Assembly (NCBI RefSeq): GCF_021611515.1
Contig: NZ_CP090960.1
Location: forward strand, 62,001 to 126,000
Length of the DNA: 64,000 bases
Direction of reading: 5' to 3'
Source of the DNA: Mariluticola halotolerans
GTDB lineage: Bacteria; Pseudomonadota; Alphaproteobacteria; Rhizobiales; Devosiaceae
A model generated the notes under the pieces. It searched no databases and was not told where the DNA came from. It saw nothing but the letters and a program-made list of their open reading frames with translations. Positions 46,306 through 55,161 of this stretch are shown here, piece by piece. The stretch's first letter is position 1. Each line of letters begins with the position of its first letter. Made by a program: the position numbers and the translations under genes.

Positions 46306-47034
46306 TTACTGATCGAGTTCCCAGCGAACGGAAACCGAGACGTTGTAATTGACTTCGCCTCCCTGCATGGGCACCGGTGCTGCGTCTGACGCCATCATGG
46401 CTTTCTCGCGCATCATCATCGGCTGCGGGGTGAAGCCGTTATTTTCTGAAATCTGCAGGATGCGACCGAGGCCAACGCCTGCGGCTTCAGTATAGAGTTC
46501 GGCCTTGGCCTTGGCGTCGGCGATGGCGTCCTTGCGGGCTTTTTCGTAGAGCGCGTCTGTATCGCTGACCGAGAAACGAATGCCATCAATCGTGTTCGCA
46601 CCGACCGTTACGGCCTTGTCGAGCACGGCACCGAGTGTATCGAGCTTGCGCACGCGCACTGTCACCGCGTTGGAGACCTGATAGCCGGCGATCTTGGGCG
46701 GGCTGGTGTAGCCGTTTTCATTGCGCTTGTCGGAATAGACATATTGCGGCTGCACCGAGAAATTCGATGTCTGGATGTCCTTGGCCTCAATGCCGGCTTC
46801 CTCAAGCACCTTGATTAGTTCGGCCATGGCGGCGGTATTGGCGTTGAGCGCCTCGCGGGCTGTGTCGGCCTGGGTGGTGACGCCGGAGGAGACAAAGGCC
46901 ATGTCGGGGGCGGCGGCGACTTCGCCTGTGCCCTGAATTTCGATCATGCCCGGGGTGACCTTGTTCTCTGCGAGGGCTGTGGCGGGCAGGGCAAGCACCA
47001 GCAAAACGGGCAGGGCCTTGAAAAACGGATGCAT
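46306..47034 (-). CDS. Secreted SIMPL-domain (DUF541) protein
   Basis: 242 residues. A signal peptide (1-22, ending ALAEN) is followed by the SIMPL/DUF541 domain: IEIQGTGEVAAAPDMAFVSSGVTTQADTA, TSNFSVQPQYVY, and ARKDAIADAKAKAELYTEAAGVGLG. The family includes the outer-membrane or periplasmic protein Omp28 of Brucella. Function unknown. AAGGAG lies 8-10 bases before the ATG at 47034; upstream residues of the longer frame do not fit. Confidence 0.9.
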   Translation of the reverse strand: MHPFFKALPVLLVLALPATALAENKVTPGMIEIQGTGEVAAAPDMAFVSSGVTTQADTAREALNANTAAMAELIKVLEEAGIEAKDIQTSNFSVQPQYVYSDKRNENGYTSPPKIAGYQVSNAVTVRVRKLDTLGAVLDKAVTVGANTIDGIRFSVSDTDALYEKARKDAIADAKAKAELYTEAAGVGLGRILQISENNGFTPQPMMMREKAMMASDAAPVPMQGGEVNYNVSVSVRWELDQ

Positions 47035-47222
47035 TGGGGAACTCCTTGAAAAATAATATGGGCGCAGTGATGGAAAGGCTTTGCGTCGGTTTTGGGGCAA
47101 GCGGATGGTTTGCAATTTGTCCAATACAGGCTGTGCCAGCGCTTGCCAGTGAAGCGCGGGTGCGTTACTCACACCAGCGCTGGCAACTAACATGCTAGTT
47201 GGATGATGAATGGAGAATGAAC

Positions 47223-48380
47223 ATGGCGAGCCCCGCAATCGTGCCGGACAAGGGTGTATTTCTGGGCCGGGCACAGCTACCTGGTTACGTTTATCCCCGG
47301 CTTGTGACGCTGCGTGACGGGGTGGTGACGGACATCACCACAAGAGCTGCGCCAACGGCGCGCGATATTTGCGAGATGGACGACCCGGCGCGCTATGTGG
47401 CGCAGGCTGAGGGCGCGGCAGTGGGCAATGTCGATGACATTATCGCCAATAGCTGGGCTGCCGAACGGGATACGAACAAGCCATATTTGCTGTCGCCGAT
47501 CGATTTGCAGGCGGTGAAGGCTTCCGGGGTGACCTTTGTTGTCAGCTTGCTGGAGCGGGTGATTGAAGAGCAGGCAAAGGGCGACAAGTCCAAGGCGGAC
47601 CTGTTGCGCGCCGATATTCTGGGGCTGATCGGCACGGACCTCTCGGAGCTGGTGCCCGGATCTGACACGGCGATGGAAGTGAAAAAGACGCTGATCGAGC
47701 GCGGTGTCTGGTCGCAATATCTTGAGGTCGGGATTGGCCCGGATGCGGAGATTTTCACCAAAGGGCAGCCCATGTCCTCGGTGGGATATGGCGCTGATGT
47801 GGGCTTGCATCCGATTTCGACCTGGAACAATCCCGAGCCGGAGGTTGTGCTGGTTGTTTCCTCTGCGGGGACGATTGTGGGCGCGACGCTGGGCAATGAT
47901 GTGAACTTGCGCGACGTGGAAGGCCGTTCGGCGCTGTTGCTGGGCAAGGCGAAGGACAATAACGCGTCCGCATCCATGGGGCCGTTCGTGCGCCTGTTCG
48001 ATGGCGATTTTACGCTGGAGACGGTGAAGCAGGCCGAGCTTGAAATGAAGGTTGTCGGCGAGGACGGGTTTGAGATGGCCGGTGCCAGCTCGATGAACCA
48101 GATTTCGCGCACGCCGGAATCGCTGGTGGCGGCGACCCTTGGCGATCATCATCAATATCCCGACGGGCTGGTGCTTTATCTTGGCACCATGTTTGCGCCG
48201 GTGCAGGACCGCGATGGCGAGGGCAAGGGCTTTACTCATAAAATGGGCGATGTGGTGTCGATCTCCACACCTGAACTGGGGACCTTGCAGAACCGCGTGC
48301 GGCTTTCCACCGAATGCCCGCCCTGGACCTATGGCGCAAGCCATTTGCTGCGCGATCTGGCCAAGGGCGGCTTGCTCTAG
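47223..48380 (+). CDS. Fumarylacetoacetate-hydrolase-family enzyme
   Basis: 385 residues. The C-terminal FAH fold contains the metal-ligand region NNPEPEVVLVVSSAG and the stretch GATLGNDVNLRDVEGRSALLLGKAKDNNASASMGPF. Length and these motifs resemble 2-keto-3-deoxy-sugar-acid dehydratases more than true FAH, so sugar-acid catabolism is a reasonable but unproven guess. GGAGA precedes the ATG at 47223. The gene sits alone, divergent from the SIMPL gene. Confidence 0.85.
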   Translation: MASPAIVPDKGVFLGRAQLPGYVYPRLVTLRDGVVTDITTRAAPTARDICEMDDPARYVAQAEGAAVGNVDDIIANSWAAERDTNKPYLLSPIDLQAVKASGVTFVVSLLERVIEEQAKGDKSKADLLRADILGLIGTDLSELVPGSDTAMEVKKTLIERGVWSQYLEVGIGPDAEIFTKGQPMSSVGYGADVGLHPISTWNNPEPEVVLVVSSAGTIVGATLGNDVNLRDVEGRSALLLGKAKDNNASASMGPFVRLFDGDFTLETVKQAELEMKVVGEDGFEMAGASSMNQISRTPESLVAATLGDHHQYPDGLVLYLGTMFAPVQDRDGEGKGFTHKMGDVVSISTPELGTLQNRVRLSTECPPWTYGASHLLRDLAKGGLL

Positions 48381-48462
48381 CCATACACAGATGCTTTGCC
48401 TGCTGCCTTGACCTTGCCGCAGTGTTCGGACCAAATTCCGTTCAGATTGCAAGGGAATGAAG

Positions 48463-49674
48463 ATGGCGGCAGGCGAAGACATTCTGGGCAATAGCGGTTT
48501 GCCGCTGTTTTTTCCGCTCAAGAAAACCAAAACACACAAACTGCCCCTGCCGGAAAACCGGCTGGGGGAAGCGGTGCGGGTCGCAGTGCGTTCGCTCTCG
48601 GTGATGCAGAAGGAGGCGGTTGTCGTCTCGGCGCGCACCGGGCAGGCGTGGCGGCTGGCTTCTGACGAGGGGGCTTATCTTGACGGGCATGATCAGGCCC
48701 CGTGCCCCTTGTCGTTTCTTTCCACCGGCATGGTCTCCTCCTATATGAATGAAGTGCTGGCGCTGGCAGAGCGACGCGGCATTGTTATTCGCCAGATCCG
48801 GCTGGTGCTGGACAATTTCTATACGATGAAGGGCTCTGCCATTCGCGGTTCAATGCGCGGCGGGGCCAAGGATGTGGAGCTGCAGGCGCAAATCGACAGC
48901 GATGCTGATGCGGCGACGCTGCAGGGGCTGGTATGCGATGCGGTGGCGGCGTCTCCGCTCAACGGGTTGCTGCGCGGCCACAAGGACAGCTTGTTTGCGC
49001 TGGCGCATAACGGGACGCAGATCAAAACGGCGCGGGCCCCCAATATTGCTGGCGACATGATGGCCGACCCCGGCGATGTGTTTGCCGGGATTGGGCCAGC
49101 TGCCGGGGATTGGGGCGAGACGGTGAAACGGTTCGACCGGATGACCCCGGAAAACGAGAATACCAAGACATTTGCCAGCGGTTCGCTGGCCGACCGGCAG
49201 GACCGGCTATTGCATGTCAGGGTGCATTGCACGCTATTGCCCGACGGGCAGAAGGAGATTGTGCAATATCTCTATAACCCGCATGGCAGCGTGTTTCGTT
49301 TCCGCTCGGATGAGGTGGGGGCGGATGGCACCAGCCGTGCGCCGGACGCGCTCAGCTATGCAGCGGCGGGCATCGGCTTTTGCTTTATGACCCAGTTCGG
49401 GCGTTATGCCAAAATCGTGCGCAAACCGCTTAGCGAATATCGCATCGTGCAGGATTTGCACACGTCGCGGGGCGGGGCCTCGGGCGATACGGGTAGTGCC
49501 GGTGCGGCAGATCCGGTGGAGACCCATGTTTATCTGTTTTCTGAGCAGAATGACGTTTTTGCGCGGCAGGCGCTGGATATGGCCGAGCAGACCTGTTTTT
49601 TGCACGCGCTGTGCAAGGCCGACCTGAAGGCGCGGGTGCGCATTTCCGGCTATGACGCGACGCTGACCCCTTGA
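48463..49674 (+). CDS. Double OsmC-like-domain hypothetical protein
   Basis: 403 residues. Two regions resemble the OsmC fold: about 65-165 (CPLSFLSTGMVSSYMNEVLALAERRGIVIRQIRL) and about 285-400 (LSYAAAGIGFCFMTQFGRYAKI, then CFLHALCKADLKARVRI). Each contains the long helix following a proline or glycine-rich turn that is typical of OsmC. I could not identify the family's two redox cysteines at standard positions in either half, so peroxidase activity is uncertain. The second ATG is preferred because AAGGGA would be directly next to the first. Function unknown. Confidence 0.6.
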   Translation: MAAGEDILGNSGLPLFFPLKKTKTHKLPLPENRLGEAVRVAVRSLSVMQKEAVVVSARTGQAWRLASDEGAYLDGHDQAPCPLSFLSTGMVSSYMNEVLALAERRGIVIRQIRLVLDNFYTMKGSAIRGSMRGGAKDVELQAQIDSDADAATLQGLVCDAVAASPLNGLLRGHKDSLFALAHNGTQIKTARAPNIAGDMMADPGDVFAGIGPAAGDWGETVKRFDRMTPENENTKTFASGSLADRQDRLLHVRVHCTLLPDGQKEIVQYLYNPHGSVFRFRSDEVGADGTSRAPDALSYAAAGIGFCFMTQFGRYAKIVRKPLSEYRIVQDLHTSRGGASGDTGSAGAADPVETHVYLFSEQNDVFARQALDMAEQTCFLHALCKADLKARVRISGYDATLTP

Positions 49675-49771
49675 TTATAAGCAGGCATTAAGCCTTTAGC
49701 GGTTCGGCAGAGTTTTCCCTTTGACCTCGGCCCCGCTTTTGCTATGAGCAGTGCAGCTTTACGCAAGCTAC

Positions 49772-49848
49772 GGGCCTGTAGCTCAGTTGGTTAGAGCCGA
49801 CCGCTCATAACGGTCTGGTCCCTGGTTCGAGTCCAGGCGGGCCCACCA
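49772..49848 (+). tRNA. tRNA with CAU anticodon, probably Ile2 (lysidine type)
   Basis: A 77-base cloverleaf. The acceptor arm GGGCCTG pairs with CGGGCCC, the D arm has TAGCTCAGTTGGTTAGAGC, and the anticodon loop CTCATAA gives CAU. The T arm is CCTGG-TTCGAGT-CCAGG, and the 3' end includes an encoded CCA (49846-49848). The anticodon fits Met or lysidine-modified Ile2; the acceptor bases suggest Ile2, and the arm pairs fully so it is not initiator-like. No integrase lies beside it. Confidence 0.9.
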
Positions 49849-49881
49849 TTTTTCTCGATATCAGATGATTGCGATTTGCGT

Positions 49882-50451
49882 TTAAACGCCTGCCGTTGCT
49901 TGGGCGGATAAAGCCCCCAAAAACGCTTCCACCCCGTCTTCCAGTGCGCCGGAATTGTCGATTATTGTCACCCCGATCCCCTGCGGGATGTCGGCGGGCT
50001 GGCGGGTGAGGCGGGCTTTGATTTCGGCTTCGGTTTCGCGGCCGCGCTGGGCCAGGCGGGCGGCGCGGGTGGTGGGGTCGGCGGTGATCAGCAGAACGCG
50101 GGTGCCGGGATATTTGGCGCGGGCCTCATCAATCACCCGGCGCGACACATTGCAAATGACGGTTTTGCCGTCTGCCAGTTGCGCGTCGATGCTGCGGGGC
50201 AGGATGTAGCCGAGGCCGTGGGCTTCCCATAAGAGGGCATAATCGCCATTGAGGCGCATGCGCTCGAAGGTGGGGCGGTTTATGCTGTCATGATCTTCCA
50301 GTTCAACCATGGCATTGCGAGTGACGATGCGGCGGGGGAAGACAAAATCTGGATTATCGGCCAGCCGCTTTTGCGCGGCGGCGATCAGCGTGTCCTTGCC
50401 CGCGCCCGATGGGCCGACGACGAGCACGAATGTGCCGCTAGGTTTGGTCAT
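49882..50451 (-). CDS. phnN: Ribose 1,5-bisphosphate phosphokinase PhnN
   Basis: 189 residues. It phosphorylates ribose 1,5-bisphosphate to PRPP, the last step of the carbon-phosphorus lyase pathway. The P-loop is VVGPSGAGKDTL and the guanylate-kinase-like body continues with RRIVTRNAM and RLAQRGRETEAEIKARL. Its start overlaps the phnM stop by one base (TGATG), so the two are translationally coupled. It is the last gene of the phnGHIJKLMN run. Confidence 0.95.
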   Translation of the reverse strand: MTKPSGTFVLVVGPSGAGKDTLIAAAQKRLADNPDFVFPRRIVTRNAMVELEDHDSINRPTFERMRLNGDYALLWEAHGLGYILPRSIDAQLADGKTVICNVSRRVIDEARAKYPGTRVLLITADPTTRAARLAQRGRETEAEIKARLTRQPADIPQGIGVTIIDNSGALEDGVEAFLGALSAQATAGV

Positions 50452-51590
50452 CAGATGATCCGCTTGCCCTGCCGCCAGACCGAGCGGACGATGGGCACGC
50501 CACCGCGCATGGTGACGCGGGCAAAATCGGCACGTTTGCCGATGGCGATTTCGCCCCGGTCGGTGAGGCCGGCGGCGTTGGCGGGGTTTTTTGAGACCAT
50601 GTTGATGGCTTGGGGCAGTTCCATGCCTTCGACGCGCTGGGGCAATTCGAAGGCGGCATGCATCAGCGAGAAAGGGACATAGTCCGAGCTCAGCACATCG
50701 AGCAGGCCGTCGCGGGCCAGTTCGGTGGCGGAGATATTGCCGGAATGGGATTTGCCGCGCACCACATTGGGCGCGCCCATGAGAATGGAGAGGCCCGCAT
50801 TGCGCGCACCTTCTGCGGCTTCCCGCGTGGTGGGGAATTCGGCAATACGCACGCCATCGCGCATGGCTTCATCCACATGTTCCTGGGTGGCGTCGTCATG
50901 GCTGGCAAGGGTGAGGCCGTTGGCGTGGCCGCGGCTGACAATGCCCCGGCGATTGGCTTCGGAAAATTCCTGCTGGTCGGCAATACGCGCGGCGATGAAG
51001 CGTTTCATCTCTTCGTCGCTGCGGCCGGTCTTGCCCTGATAATAGGCGTAGTAAAGATCCATGGTGACGAACTGGCGCTGGCCGGGCGTGTGGTCCATCA
51101 GCGAGGCCAGTTGCACCACGTCGAGATCGCAATAGGTCTCGAAATGCTCAAGCGCGTCGGCGGTGGCCAGTTCGCAGCGCAGGTGGATGAAATGGTCGGC
51201 GCGCAGCCGGTCGTCTGCCTTGGCGGCGCGGATGGTGTCGACCAGGATTTCGACATGCTCGCCCAGATTATAGCTGGCGTCGGCATCTGAACCGATGCGC
51301 ACGGCGTCGAAAACGGTGGTGATGCCGGAAGAGGCGACCTGCGCGTCGTGGGCCTGCAGGGCTGCGGTGGCATTCCAGAAGACCTTGGGGCGCGGATGAT
51401 AATGGTTTTCGAGGTGATCGGTGTGCAATTCCACCAGACCGGGAACGAGATAATCACCCTCGAAATCTTCGCCGATGGTGCCATTGCCCGCATCGAGCGC
51501 GGCGATCAAACCGTTGTCGGTGGAGAGTGATCCTTCCAGAACCTCATCGGCCAGGACAATTCGGGCATTTTGGAAATTGAGTGCGGACAT
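50451..51590 (-). CDS. phnM: Alpha-D-ribose 1-methylphosphonate 5-triphosphate diphosphatase PhnM
   Basis: 379 residues. This amidohydrolase-superfamily enzyme removes pyrophosphate from ribose 1-phosphonate 5-triphosphate. VPGLVELHTDHLENH contains the metal-binding motif, ANGLTLASHDDATQEHVDEA holds a later histidine and aspartates, and GAPNVVRGKSHSGN is typical of PhnM. I use the ATG at 51590; a TTG two codons upstream is possible. A 76-base gap with a 14-bp palindrome separates it from phnL, unlike the other tightly packed genes. Confidence 0.95.
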   Translation of the reverse strand: MSALNFQNARIVLADEVLEGSLSTDNGLIAALDAGNGTIGEDFEGDYLVPGLVELHTDHLENHYHPRPKVFWNATAALQAHDAQVASSGITTVFDAVRIGSDADASYNLGEHVEILVDTIRAAKADDRLRADHFIHLRCELATADALEHFETYCDLDVVQLASLMDHTPGQRQFVTMDLYYAYYQGKTGRSDEEMKRFIAARIADQQEFSEANRRGIVSRGHANGLTLASHDDATQEHVDEAMRDGVRIAEFPTTREAAEGARNAGLSILMGAPNVVRGKSHSGNISATELARDGLLDVLSSDYVPFSLMHAAFELPQRVEGMELPQAINMVSKNPANAAGLTDRGEIAIGKRADFARVTMRGGVPIVRSVWRQGKRII

Positions 51591-51643
51591 TTTCAATCGA
51601 ATCTGTGGTTTGATGTTTGCGCGCTCACTAGCACGGATGTTGT

Positions 51644-51657
51644 GTCAAACGTTTGAC
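51644..51657. promoter_or_regulatory. Perfect 14-bp palindrome between phnL and phnM
   Basis: GTCAAACGTTTGAC is a perfect palindrome with a central CG, the form of LacI/GalR-family operators. It lies about 55 bases upstream of the phnM start in the only sizeable gap of the phnG-N run. A regulator is not identified. Confidence 0.5.
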
Positions 51658-51666
51658 GTATTCCAG

Positions 51667-52371
51667 TCATGCTGCGGCGGCGAACAGGGTGACGTCGACA
51701 ATCCGGTCGGCCACGGCGTCGCGAGTTTCCGGATCGTGGAAAATGCCGAGCATGCCAACCCCGGCGGCCTTTTTTTCGGCGATCATCGACAATACCACGG
51801 CGCGGTTTATGGCGTCGAGCGAGGCGGTGGGTTCATCGAGCAGCAAGAGCTGGTGCTGGCCCATGAAGCCGCGGGCAATATTCACCCGCTGCTGTTCGCC
51901 ACCGGAAAAGGTGGCCGGGGGCAGGGACCAGAGCCGTTCGGGGATATTGAGCCGGGCCAGCATGTTGCCGGCGGCAATGGCGGCATCGGCTTCATCGGCG
52001 CCCCATTCGCGGGCGATTTCGGCCACCAGATCCTGGGCGGAAACGCGCGGGATGACCGAGAGGAACTGGCTGACATAGCCGATGGTTTTTTGCCGGACGG
52101 TGAGCACCAGGCGCGGATCGGCGGCGACCATTTGCACGGCCTCGTCGCGATGCAGCACTTCGATGCTGCCGCTATCGGCGGCGTAATTGCCATAGACCAT
52201 TTTTAAGAGCGAGGATTTGCCGGCGCCCGAGGGGCCGCCGAGGACGACGCATTCGCCGGGATAAACCTCGAACGAGACATTGTTGACCACGGGTAGGCGG
52301 ATGCCACCCTGCAAATGCATGGTGAAACCCTTGCCGAGTTTGGCGATGTGCAGCAATGGACGGTCGGACAT
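51667..52371 (-). CDS. phnL: Carbon-phosphorus lyase complex ATP-binding subunit PhnL
   Basis: 234 residues. An ABC-type ATPase of the C-P lyase core that, with PhnG, PhnH and PhnI, supports attachment of phosphonate to ATP. Walker A GGPSGAGKSSLL, signature FSGGEQQRVNIARG and Walker B LLLLDEPTASLD are complete. No membrane partner exists; it docks onto the GHIJ complex. One base separates it from phnK. Confidence 0.95.
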   Translation of the reverse strand: MSDRPLLHIAKLGKGFTMHLQGGIRLPVVNNVSFEVYPGECVVLGGPSGAGKSSLLKMVYGNYAADSGSIEVLHRDEAVQMVAADPRLVLTVRQKTIGYVSQFLSVIPRVSAQDLVAEIAREWGADEADAAIAAGNMLARLNIPERLWSLPPATFSGGEQQRVNIARGFMGQHQLLLLDEPTASLDAINRAVVLSMIAEKKAAGVGMLGIFHDPETRDAVADRIVDVTLFAAAA

Positions 52372-52372
52372 A

Positions 52373-53158
52373 TCAGGCCCCTACTTGCAGGATGGAGGAG
52401 ACGAGCAACTGGGTATAGGCCTGATGCGGATCATCGAGCACCTGATCGGTCAGGCCGGTTTCGATGACCTTGCCATCCTTCATCACCATGATGCGGTGGG
52501 AGAGCAGGCGGGCCACGGCCAGATCATGGGTGACGATGATGATAGCCAGCCCCATATCGGCGACAAGGCGGCGGATCAGATCGAGCAGGCGCGCCTGCAC
52601 CGAAACATCAAGCCCGCCGGTTGGCTCGTCCATGAAGACGAGGCGGGGGCCGGTGACGAGATTGCGGGCAATCTGGAGGCGTTGCTGCATGCCGCCGGAA
52701 AAGGTGCGCGGGGTATCGTCAATGCGATCGGCGCTGATTTCCACCCGTTGCAGCCAGTCGATGGCGGTTTCGCGGATATTGCCATAATGGCGGTTGCCGA
52801 TGGCCATCAGCCGCTCGCCGACATTGGCCCCGGCAGAGACGCCCATGCGCAGGCCTTCGCGCGGGTTCTGGCGGACAAAGCCCCAATCGGTGCGCAACAG
52901 GGTGCGCTGTTCGGCTTCGCTCATGCAAAACAGGTTCTTGCGATTGCCGTCGCGGAAGCGATAGACGGCGCTGCCCTCGCTCGGGGTTAGCTGGGTGGAA
53001 AGGCAATTGAGCAGGGTGGTCTTGCCCGAGCCGCTTTCGCCCACAATGGCGAGGACTTCGCCGGGATAAAGATCGAAATCGACATCGCGGCAGCCGAGCT
53101 GGTTGCCGTAATAATGGGAGAGTCCACGCACGGTGAGGAGCGGTTGTTCGGCGGTCAT
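52373..53158 (-). CDS. phnK: Carbon-phosphorus lyase complex ATP-binding subunit PhnK
   Basis: 261 residues. ABC-type ATPase that binds PhnJ in the core complex. Walker A IVGESGSGKTTLLNCL, signature FSGGMQQRLQIARN and Walker B LVFMDEPTGGLD are visible. Its ATG at 53158 overlaps the phnJ stop by four bases (ATGA), so I reject a longer frame starting 22 codons upstream inside phnJ. Confidence 0.95.
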   Translation of the reverse strand: MTAEQPLLTVRGLSHYYGNQLGCRDVDFDLYPGEVLAIVGESGSGKTTLLNCLSTQLTPSEGSAVYRFRDGNRKNLFCMSEAEQRTLLRTDWGFVRQNPREGLRMGVSAGANVGERLMAIGNRHYGNIRETAIDWLQRVEISADRIDDTPRTFSGGMQQRLQIARNLVTGPRLVFMDEPTGGLDVSVQARLLDLIRRLVADMGLAIIIVTHDLAVARLLSHRIMVMKDGKVIETGLTDQVLDDPHQAYTQLLVSSILQVGA

Positions 53159-54057
53159 TTCAGGCGCTCCTTGTATTCGGCGTGTTGCGGGCCGTAATGG
53201 CCTTCGGCCTGGCGGGTTTCGCAATAATCGCTGTCCGAGCAGACAAACATGCGGCTGCCCTTGTCATCGAGAATGACCTCGTCGAAATAGACATTTTCCG
53301 CGCCGCACATGGCGCATTCGGTATCCGGCCATTCCTGTGCCGAGAACGGGTGATCCTCGAAATCGAGGCTGACCACATCGGTATAGGGGGGCAGGGCGTA
53401 GATGCGCTTTTCGCGGCCCGCGCCGAAAAGCTGCAGCGCTGCCATTTTATGCATTTTGGGGTTGTCGAACTTCGGCGTTGGCGAGGGGTCCATGACATAG
53501 CGGCCCTCGACCATGACCGGATAGGCATAGGTGGTGGCGATGTGGCCGTGCCGGGCAATGTCCTCATAGAGCTTGACATGCATCAGCCCGTATTCAGAGA
53601 GGGCATGCATCTTGCGGGTCTCGGTCTCGCGCGGTTCGAGAAAACGTAAGGGCTCAGGGATGGGGACCTGAAACACCAGAACCTGATTTTCGGTCAGCGC
53701 TTCCTCGGGAATGCGGTGGCGGGTCTGGATGATGGAGGCCTCAGCCGTCGCTGCCGTCATGGCCACACCGGCGGTGCGGGCGAAGAAATTGCGGATGGCG
53801 ACGGCATTGGTGGTGTCGTCCGAGCCCTGATCGATGACCTTGAGGACGTCATCGGGGCCAAGGATGGCGGCGGTGACCTGTACGCCGCCGGTGCCCCAGC
53901 CATAGGGCATGGGCATTTCGCGGGCGGCAAACGGCACCTGATAGCCGGGAATGGCAATGCCCTTGAGAATGGCCCGGCGGATCATGCGCTTGGTCTGTTC
54001 GTCGAGATAGGCGAAATTATAGGCCGGGGCTGTGGCCGAGAGGGTGTCGAGGCTCAT
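53155..54057 (-). CDS. phnJ: Carbon-phosphorus lyase radical SAM subunit PhnJ
   Basis: 300 residues. PhnJ cleaves the carbon-phosphorus bond of ribose 1-phosphonate 5-phosphate using a radical SAM mechanism. The unusual iron-sulfur motif CX2CX21C is exact: CAMC, then 21 residues, then the C of FVCSDSDYC, with a fourth Cys five residues later. MPYGWGTGGVQVTAAIL near the N-terminus contains the glycine region implicated in radical transfer. It overlaps both phnI and phnK by four bases. Confidence 0.97.
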   Translation of the reverse strand: MSLDTLSATAPAYNFAYLDEQTKRMIRRAILKGIAIPGYQVPFAAREMPMPYGWGTGGVQVTAAILGPDDVLKVIDQGSDDTTNAVAIRNFFARTAGVAMTAATAEASIIQTRHRIPEEALTENQVLVFQVPIPEPLRFLEPRETETRKMHALSEYGLMHVKLYEDIARHGHIATTYAYPVMVEGRYVMDPSPTPKFDNPKMHKMAALQLFGAGREKRIYALPPYTDVVSLDFEDHPFSAQEWPDTECAMCGAENVYFDEVILDDKGSRMFVCSDSDYCETRQAEGHYGPQHAEYKERLK

Positions 54058-55160
54058 TCTGCCGCCTCCTGCTGTGCGCTATCGGTGTCGCGATCGGCGC
54101 CTTCCTTGTGCATCATGCGGATCAGGTCGAGTTCGGCCTGGAAATCCACGTAATGCGGCAATTTGAGATGTTCGACGAAGCCGGAGGCCTGAATGTTGTC
54201 GGAATGGGACATGACGAATTCCTCGTCCTGGGCCGGGGCGGTTTGTTCCTCGCCGAGCTCTTTCCAGCGCAGCGCCCTGTCGACCAGCGCCATGGACATG
54301 GCCTTGCGTTCTGAATGACCGAACACCAGACCATAGCCGCGGGTGAACTGGGGCGGGGCTTTTGCCGAGCCCTTGAACTGGTTGATCATCTGGCACTCGG
54401 TGAGGGTGATGCGGCCAATGGGGATTTCAAAGCCGACTTCCTCGGCAAAGAAGCTGACATCGACATCGCCCATGCGGATTTCGCCGGCAAAGGGGTGGGT
54501 GCGGGCATAGCCGCGCTGGGTGGAATAGGCCAGGGCCAGCAGGAAACCCTCGTCGCCCCGGGCCAGATTTTGCAGGCGCAGGTCGCGGTCGGCGGGAAAG
54601 CTGAGCGGGTCGCGGGTCAGATCGCCGACAAGGCCCTCGGGATGGTCTTCGGGGTCCGGCTCCATCATGCCATCGGCACCGAGCAGGTCGGTGACGCGGG
54701 GCATGGGGCCGGTTTCAATGGTTTCGGACTGGTCGGGTGTGGGGGCCGGCGCTTCCGGGTCGAGATCAAAATCGATCAGGCGCTGGGAATAATCGAAAGT
54801 CGGGCCGAGCAACTGGCCGCCGGGCAAATCCTTGTAGGCGGCGGAAATGCGGCGCTCCACATGCATTTTGGCGGTTTCGACCGGCACCGAATAGCCGAAA
54901 CGCGGCAGGGTGGTGCGATAGGCGCGGACCAGAAAGATCGCCTCGATCATGTCGCCCTGGGCCTGACGGATGGCCATGGCGGCCAAGCCCCGATCAAACA
55001 GCGAGCCTTCCCCCATTACCCGGTCGATGGCGAAGGAGAGCTGTTCGGTGATCTGTTCAATGGTGAGGCCGGGCACATTGGCCTTGCCGCGCCGCTTGCT
55101 GGCGAACAGCTTGTGGGCGTTGCGGATGGCCTTTTCACCGCCCTTTACGGCAACATACAT
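54054..55160 (-). CDS. phnI: Carbon-phosphorus lyase core subunit PhnI
   Basis: 368 residues. PhnI is a nucleosidase-like subunit of the GHIJ complex that displaces adenine from ATP in the phosphonate attachment step. Recognisable family segments are YVAVKGGEKAIRNAH at the start, RGGQL-like PGGQLLGPTFDYSQRLIDFDLDP, and GYARTHPFAGEIRMGDVDV. It overlaps phnJ by four bases and lies one base beyond phnH. Confidence 0.96.
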   Translation of the reverse strand: MYVAVKGGEKAIRNAHKLFASKRRGKANVPGLTIEQITEQLSFAIDRVMGEGSLFDRGLAAMAIRQAQGDMIEAIFLVRAYRTTLPRFGYSVPVETAKMHVERRISAAYKDLPGGQLLGPTFDYSQRLIDFDLDPEAPAPTPDQSETIETGPMPRVTDLLGADGMMEPDPEDHPEGLVGDLTRDPLSFPADRDLRLQNLARGDEGFLLALAYSTQRGYARTHPFAGEIRMGDVDVSFFAEEVGFEIPIGRITLTECQMINQFKGSAKAPPQFTRGYGLVFGHSERKAMSMALVDRALRWKELGEEQTAPAQDEEFVMSHSDNIQASGFVEHLKLPHYVDFQAELDLIRMMHKEGADRDTDSAQQEAAE

Positions 55161-55161
55161 G

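Noticed and set aside
48463..49674. Calling the double-domain protein an active peroxidase
   Set aside because: The redox cysteine pair could not be located, so only the fold resemblance is reported.
49772..50451. tRNA gene as attachment site of an integrated element carrying the phn genes
   Set aside because: No integrase, no direct repeat of the tRNA 3' end seen, and the phn genes have the same codon style as the rest of the window.
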